NCBI GenBank assembly: GCA_028564705.1
Contig: JAPXFQ010000075.1
Location: forward strand, 1,240,001-1,304,000
DNA length: 64,000 bases
Source of the DNA: Apricaphanius iberus
Taxonomy: Eukaryota; Chordata; Actinopteri; Cyprinodontiformes; Aphaniidae
Reading direction: 5' to 3'
Position 1 is the stretch's first letter. The number at the start of each line of letters is the position of its first letter. The position numbers and the translations under genes are program-made. The notes beneath the pieces were generated by a model. That model had not been told where the DNA came from. It made no database searches and was given only the letters and a program-made list of their open reading frames with translations. Shown piece by piece: positions 1-12,842 of this stretch.

Positions 1-1924
1 CAAAGCACATCACTGACATTTTTTTCAAATAGTTTTTATTTTAATCACCTTTACCTGAGTTCAAAAGTTCATATATTTACACCCTCTAAAACATGTCTGT
101 AACCAGCTAATGATGGGCTGACATCATGTAGAATTATGGAAAATCAATACATGGATTGGAGAATCTTGTTTTTCAATATTCCAAAAGTTCAATCGTCATA
201 GATAGAAAATGTGATTAATAAATATATTGTCCAGCGCTACTAAGGAGCCCTTCATTTAATTCAGCTGTGTATCGAAGCAGTGGCACATCTAAAACCTGCA
301 GGGCAGTAGATCCTGAGGGCCAGGGTTCGAGACAAATGTTTAGATGCTAGAAAAGAGTTGAGACTTGGACGATGGTAGAGGTTCATCATCTTGCATGACG
401 ATGACCTGAAACATCAACCACAGCTACAATGGGACAGTCAAGATCCAGAACCAAATCCTTGGGAAAATCTATGGAAAGACGTGAAAGATTGGAGACTTTA
501 TATGCAATACTTCTGAATGTGAAGCTGCTATGCAAGCAAAGATAGAAACATTATTTTTAACTCTGAGGAGCTACTAGATACCCACCCCAAAAGGTGTCTC
601 TAAAACGAATTGTGCTAGAGGGGTTAAATACAAATCCATGCCAAATTTTATTAGATTTTCTTTCTATATACAAAAAAATTAACCCTGTTTTACCTGCCAC
701 TTCACAAATATGCACTATTTTGTGTATGTCATTACAAAAAGAGTCCAGCTAATATATACTAAAGTTGTAATCTGACAAAATGCCTCTTGGAAATTTTTTT
801 TGAGGGGTTCGAATACTTTTGCACTGTGAGGTATGCATACACCCTGAGGAGCATCCACTCTATACAGGCTCACATAACTCTGTAATTTCAGAGGTTCATA
901 GCCTGAGTCAATAATTCACTCTGAACTCCACACATTAGTGGCATATTCCTTTCATAAACAGACACACTCCCTCTTTCCTTACAACCATTGATTAATCCAT
1001 AAAAAAGCTCTTTGGTTTCTCTCATCCTTCTCCTTTGAGTAATTACCTCATAACTCCAATTTCCATCCCACATCCTCCTCAAACATGCCCATCTGAACTA
1101 CATGACTCATAATGGCGTCGTAAGACAGTCAAAGGTGGCCTCATGGGAAAAAATCCCCAAAGGGTAGACACACACAAATGCAAGAATGAAATTGTTTTTG
1201 TGAAACCCCATCAGCTGGGGAAACTAAAGGGAGAAAAACTCCACCTGTCACACCACCCACTCTACCTCCCCTTCACCACACATCCCGGGAACACATTAGT
1301 ATTGGGCCCTGGCTAAATGGTTGACCCCATCCTCCCTTCATCCATCTATCCATCCAGATAAATGGTAATGACCACGAAGAAGAACAGCCCCTGATGAATT
1401 AAACATTTCCCACCGATGACGATCTCATTTTCCTCTCTTTTGGATGGCGGTGAGGTGACATTCTTTCTCCTGGCAGAGGTACTTTATCATTGTGCAGCTC
1501 AGGTGCGTTGGAGGTCAATGACACTGATCCAGCACTGTTCTAATATATTCCATCTCAGGGGCAAATCAGATGCATTTTGCTGCGAACTGCCCGTCCTAGG
1601 GTCAATCCGTGGCTGCCCCCTGCAATCTATTTGACTGCCAGATTCAGGCTGCCTTTCTGGGAATGAGGCACGTGCCCAGCTCCATAATGACAGCAACCGC
1701 AGAAAGCCAGGGTCCAATCTCCCTAAAGTGCCACCCAGGAAATCCCCCTGTTTTAAACCCCCTCTGTTTCATACCATCCGTGTGTTACTGTGTTTTAACA
1801 TTCAAAGCCAAAACATGAGCTGAATTCTATCCTTCTTTTATCTTTTTTTCCCTCCTCATTTTCGCATGGCCTCTCTTCTCCTGCCTTATCTCTACTATTG
1901 CTCTGACTTTTGTGGCATCATCAG
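1..1924 (+). other. nrxn2: nrxn2 intron (3' part) upstream of the last LNS-domain exon
   Basis: This is non-coding sequence ending in a pyrimidine-rich tract and the CAG acceptor at 1922-1924. Apart from a decayed Tc1-like element at about 330-835, I see nothing recognisable. The alternative splice site 4 exon, which in neurexins lies immediately upstream of the next exon, is not present, so it must lie further left. Short open frames here match nothing I know. Confidence 0.75.
330..835 (+). mobile_element. Decayed Tc1/mariner-like transposon, 3' half
   Basis: The stretch reads as the end of a fish Tc1-like transposase gene and its right terminus. It has a degraded counterpart of the segment coding for the QQDNDPKH and SPDLNPIENLW region (around 380-480), then the usual AT-rich 3' non-coding part. 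It finishes at about 782-830 with the typical phrase for these ends, GAATACTTTTGCACTGTGAG. Many frameshifts and stops make it non-functional. The left end cannot be traced. Similar remnants occur at 31000-32443 and 23100-23240. Confidence 0.6.
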
Positions 1925-2247
1925 GTCGCCAGCTGACAATCTTCAACAGCCAGGCGTTCATTAAAGTTGGTGGTGGAGAGAAGGGGCGCCACTTCCAGGG
2001 CCAGATGTCAGGCCTGTACTACAACGGCCTGCAGGTGTTCAAACTGGCAGCCGAGGGCGACCCCAGCGTCCAGACCCAGGGCAACCTGAGGCTGGTGGGC
2101 GACGTGCCCTCGGTGCTCACGACCGACACCAGCTCCACCACCCCGCTGGCTGATATGTCCACCACCATCATGGAGACAACAACCACTATGGCCACAACCA
2201 CCACCCGCAAAGGGCGCTCGCCCACCATGAGGGATAGCGTCTCACAG
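1925..2247 (+). CDS. nrxn2: Neurexin-2, exon for the end of LNS6 and the Thr-rich stalk (partial)
   Basis: Neurexins are presynaptic type I membrane proteins that bind neuroligins, LRRTMs and cerebellins in the cleft and CASK/Mint inside the cell. This exon starts after the CAG acceptor at 1922-1924 in phase 1: one base of a Gly codon comes from the previous exon, followed by GT and then CGC CAG CTG. The product begins (G)RQLTIFNSQ, exactly where vertebrate exons resume after splice site 4. It continues through the last laminin-G/LNS strands ([14 protein letters not shown], about residues 25-40 of the exon) and then a Ser/Thr-rich stalk with [12 protein letters not shown] and RGRSPT-like segments. 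It ends at CAG before GTGAGG in phase 0. The stalk wording matches mammalian NRXN2 better than NRXN1 or NRXN3. Open frame beyond 2247 is intronic read-through. Confidence 0.95.
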
Positions 2248-2334
2248 GTGAGGAAGCATGAAGCCTGTCAAAAATATCAGATGTTTATTTTAGATGCTTT
2301 TATATCCCTTATCTTTATGAAAATGGCATTGATA

Positions 2335-3305
2335 AGGGAAATACATTTGTTTCTTTTTTTTCTTTTTACAACCCTGACTTTGTTTTTAACATGCATGATG
2401 TTCAGTTACTCAGTCAGACCAGTTTTGAGCCTGTTGGAATCTTTCAGAGAAGTTTATATCCATTCACGATCAGTGTATTACCATATAATGGGAGTCAATG
2501 GGGCACCGAACTGCAGCCTCTAAATAAGGCGTTTTCAGCAGCAGTAATCCTTTATTTCACGAATATTTAGTTATGAACTGCTACACTATTCCACTGAGAG
2601 TTCAAATCCTTTCTGAGGTGCTTTGTTGGTGTCTGCTGGGCTGTTTTAGAGGCTTTTAATCCAACTATACTAATACAAAATTTCAATGACGTCACTGTCG
2701 TGCAGCATCCCAGGTGTAGTCTGAGCAGGGCTTTCACTCTGTGCTTGATGCCCGTCGATTAGACCGTTTGTGCGTTTCCAAATTGCAACGACAAAATGAC
2801 CAAGTGGACTAAGTTCAGCTTCCACAGGCGCCCTTTCCGTAACCTGCTTAGTCTACAGCTGCAATGGAAGATGGCTATGACGTCACTAAAAACGCCAGTT
2901 AGTTTAAATTGGAATTGTTGGACTAAAAGCCTGCAAAAACCCCAGATGACAACAACAAAGCAACACCAAGACTCTAAGAACTCACAAATATTGTGGCCAT
3001 GGCTATGTTACACTGACTTAACTATCTTACTTTAAACTAACCTAATTCAATTTGGTGGAACCTGTTGACAAAATAAATTTAATTAAACTCAACTTTTATT
3101 TTTTGAGTGTGAAATTAAGGAGTTTTGTAGCAGATAATGCCTCATTTAGAGGCTGCACTTTGGTTGTACCATTAACTCTCATTATATGGATATAAACTTT
3201 TCCCCAAGGACTCCAAGAGGCTCCAAACTTGTCTGGGTGAGTGAATGAACACAATGAATGGTAGAAATAAGGTATAGGTTAGGAAAAAAAAACTGTACTT
3301 CCCTT
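2335..3305 (+). mobile_element. THAP-containing inverted-repeat element, copy A (P-element-like)
   Basis: About 970 bp are bounded by long imperfect terminal inverted repeats. The left arm (about 2335-2545) includes a phrase around GTCAGACCAGTTTTGAGCCT and ends in a segment on 'cagcctctaaataagg'. The right arm (about 3130-3305) is its reverse complement with point differences. In the middle (2769 onward) a frame reads CAFPNCNDKMTKWTKFSFHR, with the C-x4-C start of a THAP zinc finger. It is cut off after about 35 residues, with no transposase body. A similar element lies at 43410-44334. THAP plus terminal repeats suggests a non-autonomous relative of P-element transposons; this assignment is inference. 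Confidence 0.55.
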
Positions 3306-3568
3306 TTAAAGAGAGAAAAACCGTGATTTGTAGGAACCATTTTTGATGCATCCATATAGATTTTGCAGCAAAGATTTTGAGAAGTGAGTACATACCAGCC
3401 TACTTCACACAAGCCCACCTATCTCCAGACGAACACAAGTCATTTTCCCTAGTTACAAATCGGCAGTACTGACAGGGGTGGATAAAGGAATGAACAAGGT
3501 CGCGGGCTTATCCCAGACGATTGGTGTATATTTTTTTAAGCATGTGCAAAAAAATGTGTTTTCTTAAA

Positions 3569-3826
3569 TTAGGGATGCACTGTAGGCCGATAGGATACAA
3601 ATACTTGGATCTGAGTACTCACCGATACAATCAATGCCGATACTGCTACCACATAAAAAAAATGTATTGTCCGGACAAATTATGGTGAATGAAATGAAAA
3701 CAATTACTGAAAATGACCACAAACTAAAATTTCAAGTGGAAAAAATACAAATTTTCTTTAACGAGTACAAGTACATTAGAGCGGTATCGGCCCAATACGA
3801 GTATCGGTACTGGAGCATCGCTGTTT
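3569..3826. mobile_element. Small non-autonomous hAT-like element
   Basis: The left end reads AGGGATGCACTG and continues with a 'ggccgata' motif. The right end is its imperfect reverse complement (TATCGGTACTGGAGCATC). Fish hAT elements commonly start with AGGGATGCACCGAT and have alternating TATCGG motifs inside, as seen here. It is about 260 bp and has no transposase frame. Confidence 0.55.
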
Positions 3827-6800
3827 TAAATGATTCTGACCATCGTAAATCAGACACACAGCAAAGAATTACACATAAATGAATATGATTCGATTAAGCA
3901 AAAACACTATCACCCATCAATATTATCAATGAACAAAACCACTCACGGTCAGCTGCTGATTGAAGTCACTTAAGATCACTGATATAGAGAATACACCTTA
4001 CATCCATTAGGAGGAGATGATATAAAGCAAGAGGGCCATTAGGCTAGACTCTGTAGTTGATATATTGATAGCTTTTTTTCTTAGACATGATCCTGATCTC
4101 TGCCTCTTTTTCCTGCTCTGTTCTTCTTTCTTAGCCTGATTTAATCTCAGGTTTCTTTGCTTTTTGCAAAAGTTTTATGACCAATGACCAATTCTCTCAG
4201 TCATAGAATTGATTAGTTGCTTGAATGCAAAACTTTTATACATAACTGTTTTTATATAATTAGATATTAATTTGAAACAACAATTTTACTTGAAGCACTA
4301 TATTACTGTTTTTCAGTTGTTTCTCAGTCATCCGGAGAACATGAGCCTCTCTATTTACTTTCATTTTACGATTCTTTTCCAAGCGTGTTTGAGTTCTTCC
4401 CGTGTAACTACGTAACATTATCTTGTGCGCATTCCTTTTTCCTGCGTGTCAAAACTTTACTGATGGTAAATTAACATTTACTGTACCTACACTCTTGCAA
4501 AATCATTCAGAAACCTGAATCATAATCTGTTTTATAACAGCTGTTGCTTTTTGTTTCTGATCCTGATTTTTATATTGGCCAGAGGACTTTTCATGTATGC
4601 CTCTGATCTGCAGATTTCCCATCACCAACAGTCAGGCAGGCTGCTGAAAATGTCAGAAGTGTTTTTTTTTAGGGGTAGGCTGGATGTAGGCTACTTTACC
4701 CAGCTGCAGCCTCTCTGTTGGACTCCGGTACTGTAACTTGCTTCCAATAGGCTTTTTTCCTCCGTTCAAAAAGCCTCCATTTAGGTTCAGGCGTTGTCAG
4801 CAAATATCCGGGGCTTAAGCCCAAGCAACCAACCCCTAACTCTGCCCCTGCGTACTCACAATGTTTACGAAGCTAGACTTGTTTAGAGAAAATACTTAGC
4901 CATGGCCAGAATATCGGTCTGTTAAACACTGACTGGGCAAAAGAAAAGTCGCCACCAACTAAAGATCACAGACAGTTTTATCAGTTTATGCAATTTTCTT
5001 CAAGGTTTAGAAATCAGAAGCTACTCAAAACAGTTTTTTTGGCAGCTGAAATATAATTACATAACTCAATATCATTAAAAATATCAGTGTCATATGCCTT
5101 CCGGGCATCTTTCATCTTTCTATACACACAGTTGATGAAGTACGTCTTTTACATAATCTTTACACTAAGAACGTATTGGACACTGGCCCATTAAACGAGA
5201 GATTTTTTTTTAGGTTTAGAATCTCCTGGAAATAATATAAAAGCATCCAACGCGTTTTCATGGTTATGAGTTTAATATGATGACAAAAATCAGAATAGAA
5301 ACAAACTAATGCATGTGCTATTCCTATGTTGGAAATTGCATTGGAGGTGACTATTTTGCAACTGGGCTCAGTTCAAACATCCTGTAGACTTACACTGTGA
5401 AATATTTAAGAAGCGTCGGATTAAGAGGTTTATCAAGTGGAAATTACTAAAAGATTTTATCATTTTAGATACCCGTTTCCCCAAAACCCCAGCAAAATTA
5501 GGTTGTAAATTTACTGTTCAGAAAGCTATAAAATACACAATACAATGCTGAAAATGAAGCCCCCAAAGTCACTGAATTCAGGTGTTCTGATCAATTGTGT
5601 GTAAAACCAAGCTCCTAGCGATCCAGACTGCTGTGGAAAAACATTTACGAGAGAATGGGTCATTTTGTGGAGCTTAGAAAATTCCAGTATGGTTAAGTGA
5701 TACAATGCTGCATCTGCAACTGGACCAGTTACAAAATATCCCACGGTCAGCTGTCAGTGTTTTAGCAGAGTAGGAGCAGTTCTAAACAACAGTGACTCAC
5801 TCACAAAATTATACTGCAAACAAAATCAATGATACTGAGGTGCATAGCAGATTAGATAAATTATATTGACCCCCAAAGTGGAATCTGTTCTGCTGAAGCC
5901 AACAAGAAAACATTTACAAATGAAATATATGCAAATAAAATAAATAATGACAATAAAAACAGTACAATCCTAGATTACCACAGTATATATGTATTTGTCA
6001 ACTCAGATGATTATTTAGGCTGACACTAACAGGGACAAATGAACATCTTTTTGTTAGGATTGTATTGCCATGTATCAGCTCGCAGATGACAGCAACCTAT
6101 AATAATGTTGAATTTGCATTCAGCTCCCCAACTTTTTGCAAAGTTAATAGCTACAGATTTCCAAACTTCATTTGGTCTTCAGATTAGATCAAGAAGATTG
6201 TGTAGAGAGTTTAAAACAATGTGTGTCCATTGTTAAGCTATCCAAGCCTTACATCAACAATGCAATGCAAAGCATTGGTTTTAGTGCTGTAAAGTAATGG
6301 TTTCCAAACTCCTCATACATACAAACGTTTTTAGTGAGTCAGTTGAAAAATATTACAAAACATAATCCCCATGAACAGCCATTATATCGGCCAGCATGTT
6401 GGTTTATTTTTTTTCAAGTCATGTAAAATGTAATTGTTTTGTCATTGTGAATTTTGGTATTTAGGTTAATTTCTGAGGAGGACCTCGAGACCCCAGACTT
6501 ACATATTAGTGACCTTAAGCGGGGTCTGGACCCTAACTTTGGGAACTAATGGTATGAGACATGTAGTCAAGTAATTCTAGAACTAATTAGGCCTTTCTGT
6601 CTGGTAATCCAATGGATGAGTCTGGGCTTGGAAGGTACCAGGAGCACATTGCTTGCCTTTTTGAACTATCATGGGTAAAGTTTAGTACTGAGAGCATTTG
6701 TAGCTGTTTTTTTCAGGAGCTGAGCTCGGTCCCTTAGTTTCAGTAAACGGATGTGGACATATCGGACGCTTTCATGCTCCCAGCTTTCTAAGAACAGTTT

Positions 6801-7499
6801 AACATTAGGCTCCTTCCTATTTTCATGTTTTGTTAATCTAAAGATGCCAAATGGTATGGTTGTTTTACATCTGTATTTTTTAGCATAAAAACAAGTCTAA
6901 TCATCTAGCAATCAAAGGGAAGGTACTTGTATTTTAAAACCCGTGCTCATGCAGTATTTATTTGCAATCAAGTTGATTTATCAACAAAAAAAATCAGCTC
7001 TCATGTCCAAGAAAGTTGGGTGACTATTAGAACTTGTAATTTCTTGGGGGATCTTAATTCAGCTCAACAATATCTCTGCTGATTGGTTAATTTGATTGGT
7101 CGTAGTTAAATTAGTTAGTCTTGATCAGCTTACGAACGCCTCGGATGTGCTTCTGTATTTTCTTCCGGGCCAATTTGGACGTAATACACAATTACGCTGC
7201 AGCAGGACTGCCATTCTGTGTTTTACCGTAGCAGATTCGCCAGCCACGGATGCTGCCACGGGCAGATTTGTCAGATTTTTATTATTGTTTTATTGTAAAG
7301 CCCCCAAACCGACCTGGAAGACCATGAAGAAGCACTTCCGAGGCTTTCGTAAGTCCAAGGAGAATTTAAACATGGTAAAATTACAGCGTTTGGGGCAGAA
7401 CCTAATTAAACCTTATTAAAAGCGGCATTTGGACTGCCCCGAGCGAGCACTCCTGTTCTAGGGATACAGCTTGTCAAGTCTGGATGTTTAAATACTGCT

Positions 7500-7613
7500 G
7501 AACAGCTTAAACTGGCTCCAAACATCTCAGGGTGAATAAAAAAAACATATAAATTGCTAAAAAGAAAAAGATCCAGTTTGGGAAAAAAAATAGAATTTCC
7601 CTTTTAATGGTTT
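7500..7613. mobile_element. Possible terminal fragment of the THAP-type inverted-repeat family
   Basis: The stretch 'ggctccaaacatctcagggtg' followed by an A-rich run and then TTTCCCTTTTAA resembles the right arms of the elements ending at 3305 and 44334. No left arm is found nearby, so this is at best an isolated end. Confidence 0.3.
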
Positions 7614-9028
7614 TAACCCACATTTCAGCCCAATGAGTAGGTACATCAAATAAACATGCTGTGCATCAGGCTTCATCTGTTAGCCCCCAGATGTTTAACA
7701 GACTCACTGAACAGCTATTGTGACTGCTTTTTATTACACCTGTCAACTCTTCCCAATTCATTTCCTCAAACGAGCTGCAGCAATTCTGGGTTGCAGGAAA
7801 TTGCAACACCATACCGAACGACAAAGACCGGAGGGTTTGGGTGAAGAAGGGTTGTGGGAAGAACATCAGCACAAGCATCTCCTCAGTACCGTGGACATTG
7901 ACAAACTAGGGTGCTGCATTCACGCTCACAGCTCTGCTTTACATGTTGGCGAGGAGCTGTCTTTTACGGTCTGATGACTAACCACATTTGCTGAAGCTAG
8001 CATCAAGGAAAGCAACAATTAGCAAACAGTAGGGAAGTGCTGTTTGCCCACATGCAGGATGATGAAAGAGCCGAGTGATTCAGGCCTTCTAGTCTCACGA
8101 GAAGACTTAATGACAGGATCCATTTGTTCCAGGGGGAAATATGTTCCACTTGACATCCACAATCATTAACTACAAGCTGTGAGCTGAGCAAAACCAAACC
8201 GTGATCCAGGCCGTGTCTGGAACCGCTGCAAGCTTTCTTGCCTGTATTGTGAACAATGTGCATATTGTCAGCTATTTCTGCCACCCTGAGAGTTTTGTAC
8301 TTAAAAGCTTTCGTCTTCTAAGTCGACAGTTTTGAATGTTTGAGGGCTCACAGGAATAACAAAGGCCTGCCTCAAATTTGCAGCACATTGCACTCAGTCA
8401 GTAGTGTTCGCTAAGCATTCCCAAGTCTACAGTAACTCGTATGAAGTCCATTAGTAAGTTCCATACAGCCTCAACTGTAAAGATCATTAGCAGATTTGTT
8501 TTGTCTTTTGATCATCAACTCATATAGCCTTTTTTTCCTTTAAACCATTCGGATTAACATAATGCCAGTCAGAAAAAATACTTACTGAAACTACAGACAG
8601 ATCCATTTACAAGAAGAAATGTACGGCAGAAACAAACTTTCAGCAACGTTTGGAATTGTTATTCTGCATAAGGCCCTGCATATATTTCTTTCTCTTTAGT
8701 AGTAAAACTGCTACTGAGAACAATGCTTATCCAGTCATTTGCTTCTTATTATAACTGACTTTTTTAAGCTACAAAAAAAAAGAGTGCCAAAACTTTGGCA
8801 TTCCTATGGACGGTCAACCACTGATAGATGTTTACGGATATAACCTGCTTTTAAAGTACCACACTGGTGTGAAGCTGGTAGCTTCATGCAGATCCATCAG
8901 ATAATGACCTAAAACCAAGATAAGATACCACAGATCTGTAATTTTCTGTTCCTGTTGACACACACTGCATCATGCATTGGATTTCATTACAGCAATACTA
9001 TTAGTGTAGATCTTTAAAGAGTTGTTTT

Positions 9029-9836
9029 TCAATTCAATTCTATTCACTTTTATTTATATAGCGCCAATTCCCAACAAATGTCATCTCAAGGCACTTTACA
9101 GTAAAAGTCTTTTCAATACATTTATACAAACATTCCAATCAGTTACACGTTTTCTATTTAAGGAATCCCAGCAGATTGTGATGAGTCATCGACGTGGGGT
9201 TTTGCTCGGATCATGCAGACTCCAACCAGAGCAATTCCTCAGCAATCCCTCATACTGAGCAAGAATGTAGTGACAGTAGAGAGGAAAAACTCCCCTTTAA
9301 CAGAAAGAAACCTCTAGCAGAACCTGGCTCAGTACAAGCGGTCATCTGCCACGACCGTCTGGGGGTCTGAGAAGACAGAGAAGAGACAGCATGGAAGATG
9401 CTCGGTCACTTTGAGCATCATCTGGACCTATGTTCCCCACCCAGCAGGGGGCATTATAGTTGAGCAGGATATCAGACCGGGTGGAGCTTCAATGGGGAGA
9501 AAAACACTGAGAAAAAACAGGGTTAACAATCACAATAACAGCAGAAAAAATATATGTGGGGAGTAGTACAAGAGAAAAGTGAAAGAGAGAAGAACCTAAG
9601 CTATTCTAACTATAAGCTTTATCAAAAAGGAAGGTTTTAAGCGTAGTCTTAAAAACAGACAGAGTATCTGCCTCACGGACTAAAACTGGGAGCTGGTTCC
9701 ACAGGAGAGGAGCCTGATAACTAAAACATCTGCCTCCTATTCTACTTTTAGAAATCCTAGAAGCATTGAAGTTTTTAACTTCAATGTGGTCATTTGCGGA
9801 GTATAGTTTATTGCCACAAGGGCACTGAGCCAACAA
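9029..9836 (-). mobile_element. 5'-truncated L2/Rex1-like LINE, C-terminal reverse-transcriptase end and 3' UTR
   Basis: On the minus strand 9836-9606 encodes the usual C-terminus of fish L2/Rex1-type ORF2, including SRIGGRCFSYQAPLLWNQLP and a final KTFLFDKAYS. It is followed by the 3' UTR (9602-9029). This ends with the family tail whose plus-strand reading is 'tttatttatatagcgcc' and 'tcatctcaaggcactttaca'. The same UTR occurs on the plus strand at 49100-49650 and 25780-26160, and the tail alone at 51735-51830. The fragment lacks the catalytic reverse-transcriptase core, so it is dead. Confidence 0.8.
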
Positions 9837-9837
9837 A

Positions 9838-9990
9838 TTGTATGTAACCTGAAATGTATGAATTTTGTTAGTTAAATATTATATATGTAATTGTCATTGT
9901 AGTATTGTACATGATTTCTGGACCCCAGGAAGATAAGAAACCACTCTGGTGGAAACCAATGGGGATCCAAATAAACAAATAAACAGTTCA
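9838..9990 (+). mobile_element. 3' tail of a second LINE family
   Basis: The sequence runs from a TGTAATTGTCATTGTAG-like stretch through TTCTGGACCCCAGGAAGATA to GGGGATCCAAATAAACAAAT. This is a familiar 3' end of CR1/L2-type LINEs in fish (GACCCCAGGAAG ... GGGGATCC ... AATAAA repeats). It abuts the minus-strand LINE end to end. The family call is from memory of the tail motif. Confidence 0.5.
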
Positions 9991-11937
9991 GTTTAAACAG
10001 TGCAGACAAGGTGAGCTATGTGACCTATGATATGTCTTTGGTTTACGGCCATTAGAGTGTCAATTATAATTAGGTCAGAATTTGTGTGAATGACATTTTC
10101 GTCTGCCAATGATAAATTGGCATTAAATCATGGTGGTGCAACCTTAAGACATGCCTCTCAGAGGCGGTAAAAATAGACGCTAAAACAGCCGACAAACTGT
10201 TTGATATTTGATCAATCACAGTGCCTTCTTATTTGGATGTTCTCCTCCCAATATTTTGCGTCTTGTAACGGAAACTCCCATATCAGTATTGCATTTTCAT
10301 CACGGGCAAGAGTGCTAAAAGGTTTGCACGCACGTTGCTGTGGGTTTAACAAGTGCAGTCTTCAATCGGCCTGCTTTGTAAATGACACGCTACATGTTCT
10401 TGGACCTGATGGGAGGTTTGAACAAGTTTTAACAAGCACAAACCTTTGATAAATTAGGTTCTGTGTTTTAAATTTAAGTTATTGGGTAAAATATGAACCT
10501 TTTTCAAGTAAACAGGTTCAAGTTAAATCAAGTCCCAAGTCTTTGGCATAAATGTCCAGTTCAAGTTACAACTTAATGACTCGAGTCTGGCTAGAGTCCA
10601 AATCCTTGGATGGAGAATCTGACGTAACCTGATTTCTGATCTAACAGACCACTCGTGGAATATTTTGGGAAAATACATTCTTTGCCTTTTGTTAAATTTA
10701 ATTTGATGGTGGAACACTAATGGTGCTTTGCACAAACTAATATCCTCTAACCTTAAAAAGCCAACACTGCACAGAAGAGTGAAGTTTGTCCAAAGTAATG
10801 TGAGAGACTATTACAGCTATTTAGCGGACAATTTCTCCAAGTTACTTCTGCTAGAAGTCATTCTGCAAGTTTGTCTTCAGAAACCTAGATGAAATAGTCT
10901 ATAAGTTTCTGTACTACACTGCTATTTTTTTCACAGGGAATAAAATCCAACTAAAAACATAATTTACATTAAATCAGAATTGAACAAAACATGATGTCTG
11001 ACATTCTTACAAAACTGAAAGCATTTGACTGGCGTTGACCAAATGTTGCTTTTGGAAATAAAAGGAATATCTATAGAAATATTTTTTGCTGCCACATATG
11101 TTTTGGAGTTGCTTTGCTGAATTAAATGCAATGAAATTACATGCCATCTTTTTTCTGCATTCAGTCTGTTCAGTAGATGTTCCACCATGAATTTTTACTC
11201 TTAACTTGGAAATAAGAAATTATGTTAATATTCCATCCCGCTGTGTCCTTTGTTGTGGCATCAAAGCAGCTTTATGACTACAGTAAACACAATTTCTAGG
11301 CTATGTGTCAGCAGTGGACTTATCTTGCTCTTGTATTTTATCTTACTTAGTCGAGATGTCTGTTATACAAACTGTCTGAATCAGAGTTTACAGTATTATT
11401 CTAGGTTTGTGAAGCAGAATCAGAAATCAGTTATATAAAGTGATTCCATGTGATAAGGGGACTGTGGATGATTTTTTTTTAAATTTAAATACTTTAAATT
11501 AAGAATAAATTCTGAAATAAATCAATTACGAATAAATAGAACAAATAGTCATGTAGCATTAAATACAACACATAAAAAGATTATATTCATTTAATACTCG
11601 ATCAAAATATCAGATATAAATAAATATTTTAGTTTGAATAATTTTCTTTGAAACGAAATAAAAAGGAAACTTTTTCATACATTTTTTAAACGCGTGTATC
11701 AATATATTATTTTTCCGTTTTATCTTTTTCTCATATTCAGTCTCTCACGAATGTATTTATTCGTGTGTTTTATTTTTTTTAAAAACATGTAATTTTATTT
11801 AATTAATTTGTTCTTTTCTTATTTTTAACATTGATGTGCCTTCTTTCCTAATATATCCCTAATATGTTTTTATTTCATCGCCTGGGCTCAATCATTCTCA
11901 TCTTTCTAATTTTACAACTTGGGGATTTTTGGGTCAC

Positions 11938-12265
11938 AGAAAGAAGGTTGTTGGTTCGTATCGCCCAGGGTTTTTCTGCATGGAGTTTGCATGTTCTCCC
12001 CGTGCGTGCGTGAGTTCCCTCCGGGTACTCCGGCTTCCTCCCACAGTCACAAAATATGACTGTCAGGTTAATTGGTCTCTCTAAATTGTCCTTAGGTGTG
12101 AGTGTGTGTGTGCATGGTTGTTTGTCCAGTCTGTCTCTGTGTGTGGCCCTGCGATGGACTGGTGACCCCTCCAGGGTGTACCCCGCCTTTTGCACGTTGA
12201 CAGCTGGAGATAGGCAGCAGCCCCCCGTGACCGCATGAGGACAAGCGGTTAAGAAGATGGATGGG
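11938..12265 (+). repeat. Dispersed fish repeat with RTE/Rex3-type tail, copy 1
   Basis: Contains the well-known teleost phrase GCATGGAGTTTGCATGTTCT, then TCCGGGTACTCCGGCTTCCT, GCGATGGACTGGTGACC, GACAGCTGGAGATAGGCAGC and AAGCGGTTAAGAAGATGGAT. Copy 2 is at 12843-13155, and the last third recurs at 61590-61735 with a (GGAT)n tail. GATG-type tails are characteristic of RTE/Rex3 retrotransposons, so this is probably a non-coding retroposon using such a 3' end. The open frames across it are not genes. Confidence 0.7.
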
Positions 12266-12842
12266 TTTTTTGGTTCTCTTTTTGTTACACTTTTTTGGTC
12301 TTGATATGCATCTGGAAATGTAAAACCAAAGGGTGGTGGGAAAAAGGGGATGGTCTTCAGAAACAACTTCTCACCTATTGACTGAGCTAAAGCCTCTTGA
12401 AAATAGCTGCCGAACTCCATCCCACCTGCCTGGTTTTAGAAACGGAGCTGGTAAAAAAGCTAGGATTTGGTAGATGATGGCGCTGTTAGTGAGGATCTGT
12501 TGACTTTAACTGGGGGAATCCTTCAGCTTTCCAGAGTACTAACACACCTGCTTTCAAAATAAAGGCAATTTTTGGTGACTGTTTACCTGATCCTGCTATA
12601 ATAATTCTTAGCTATGGGAGGGTTATTGCTTGATATTAGACAGTCCCAGAGCTGGTAATTTTTGTTCGACTATTGTCCAGCTTAAAATCAATGTAATGCA
12701 AAAGGGACAACAGCGGTTATGTAAAATGGAAGTTAAGCTAGCAGGTTTATCATAGCTTCCGTTTTGGCTTTTGTTGTAGCATTGTGGTTTTTGCATTTTG
12801 TTGACTCTTCTTGGCTAACTTATTATGCAGATGTCACTTAAG

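Noticed and set aside
1..1911. Search for the neurexin splice site 4 exon
   Set aside because: No frame resembling its conserved product was found; it must lie outside the window.
1912..2523. Single 203-codon frame as one protein
   Set aside because: Only 1925-2247 is exon. The start is not an ATG, and the part after 2247 is intron running into a transposon arm.
7096..7419. 107-codon plus frame with a basic C-terminus
   Set aside because: Looked at as a possible THAP or other domain, but no conserved pattern and no ATG-to-splice logic could be supported.
11875..12420. 181-codon minus-strand frame
   Set aside because: It runs through the antisense of a dispersed RTE/SINE-like repeat and is not a gene.
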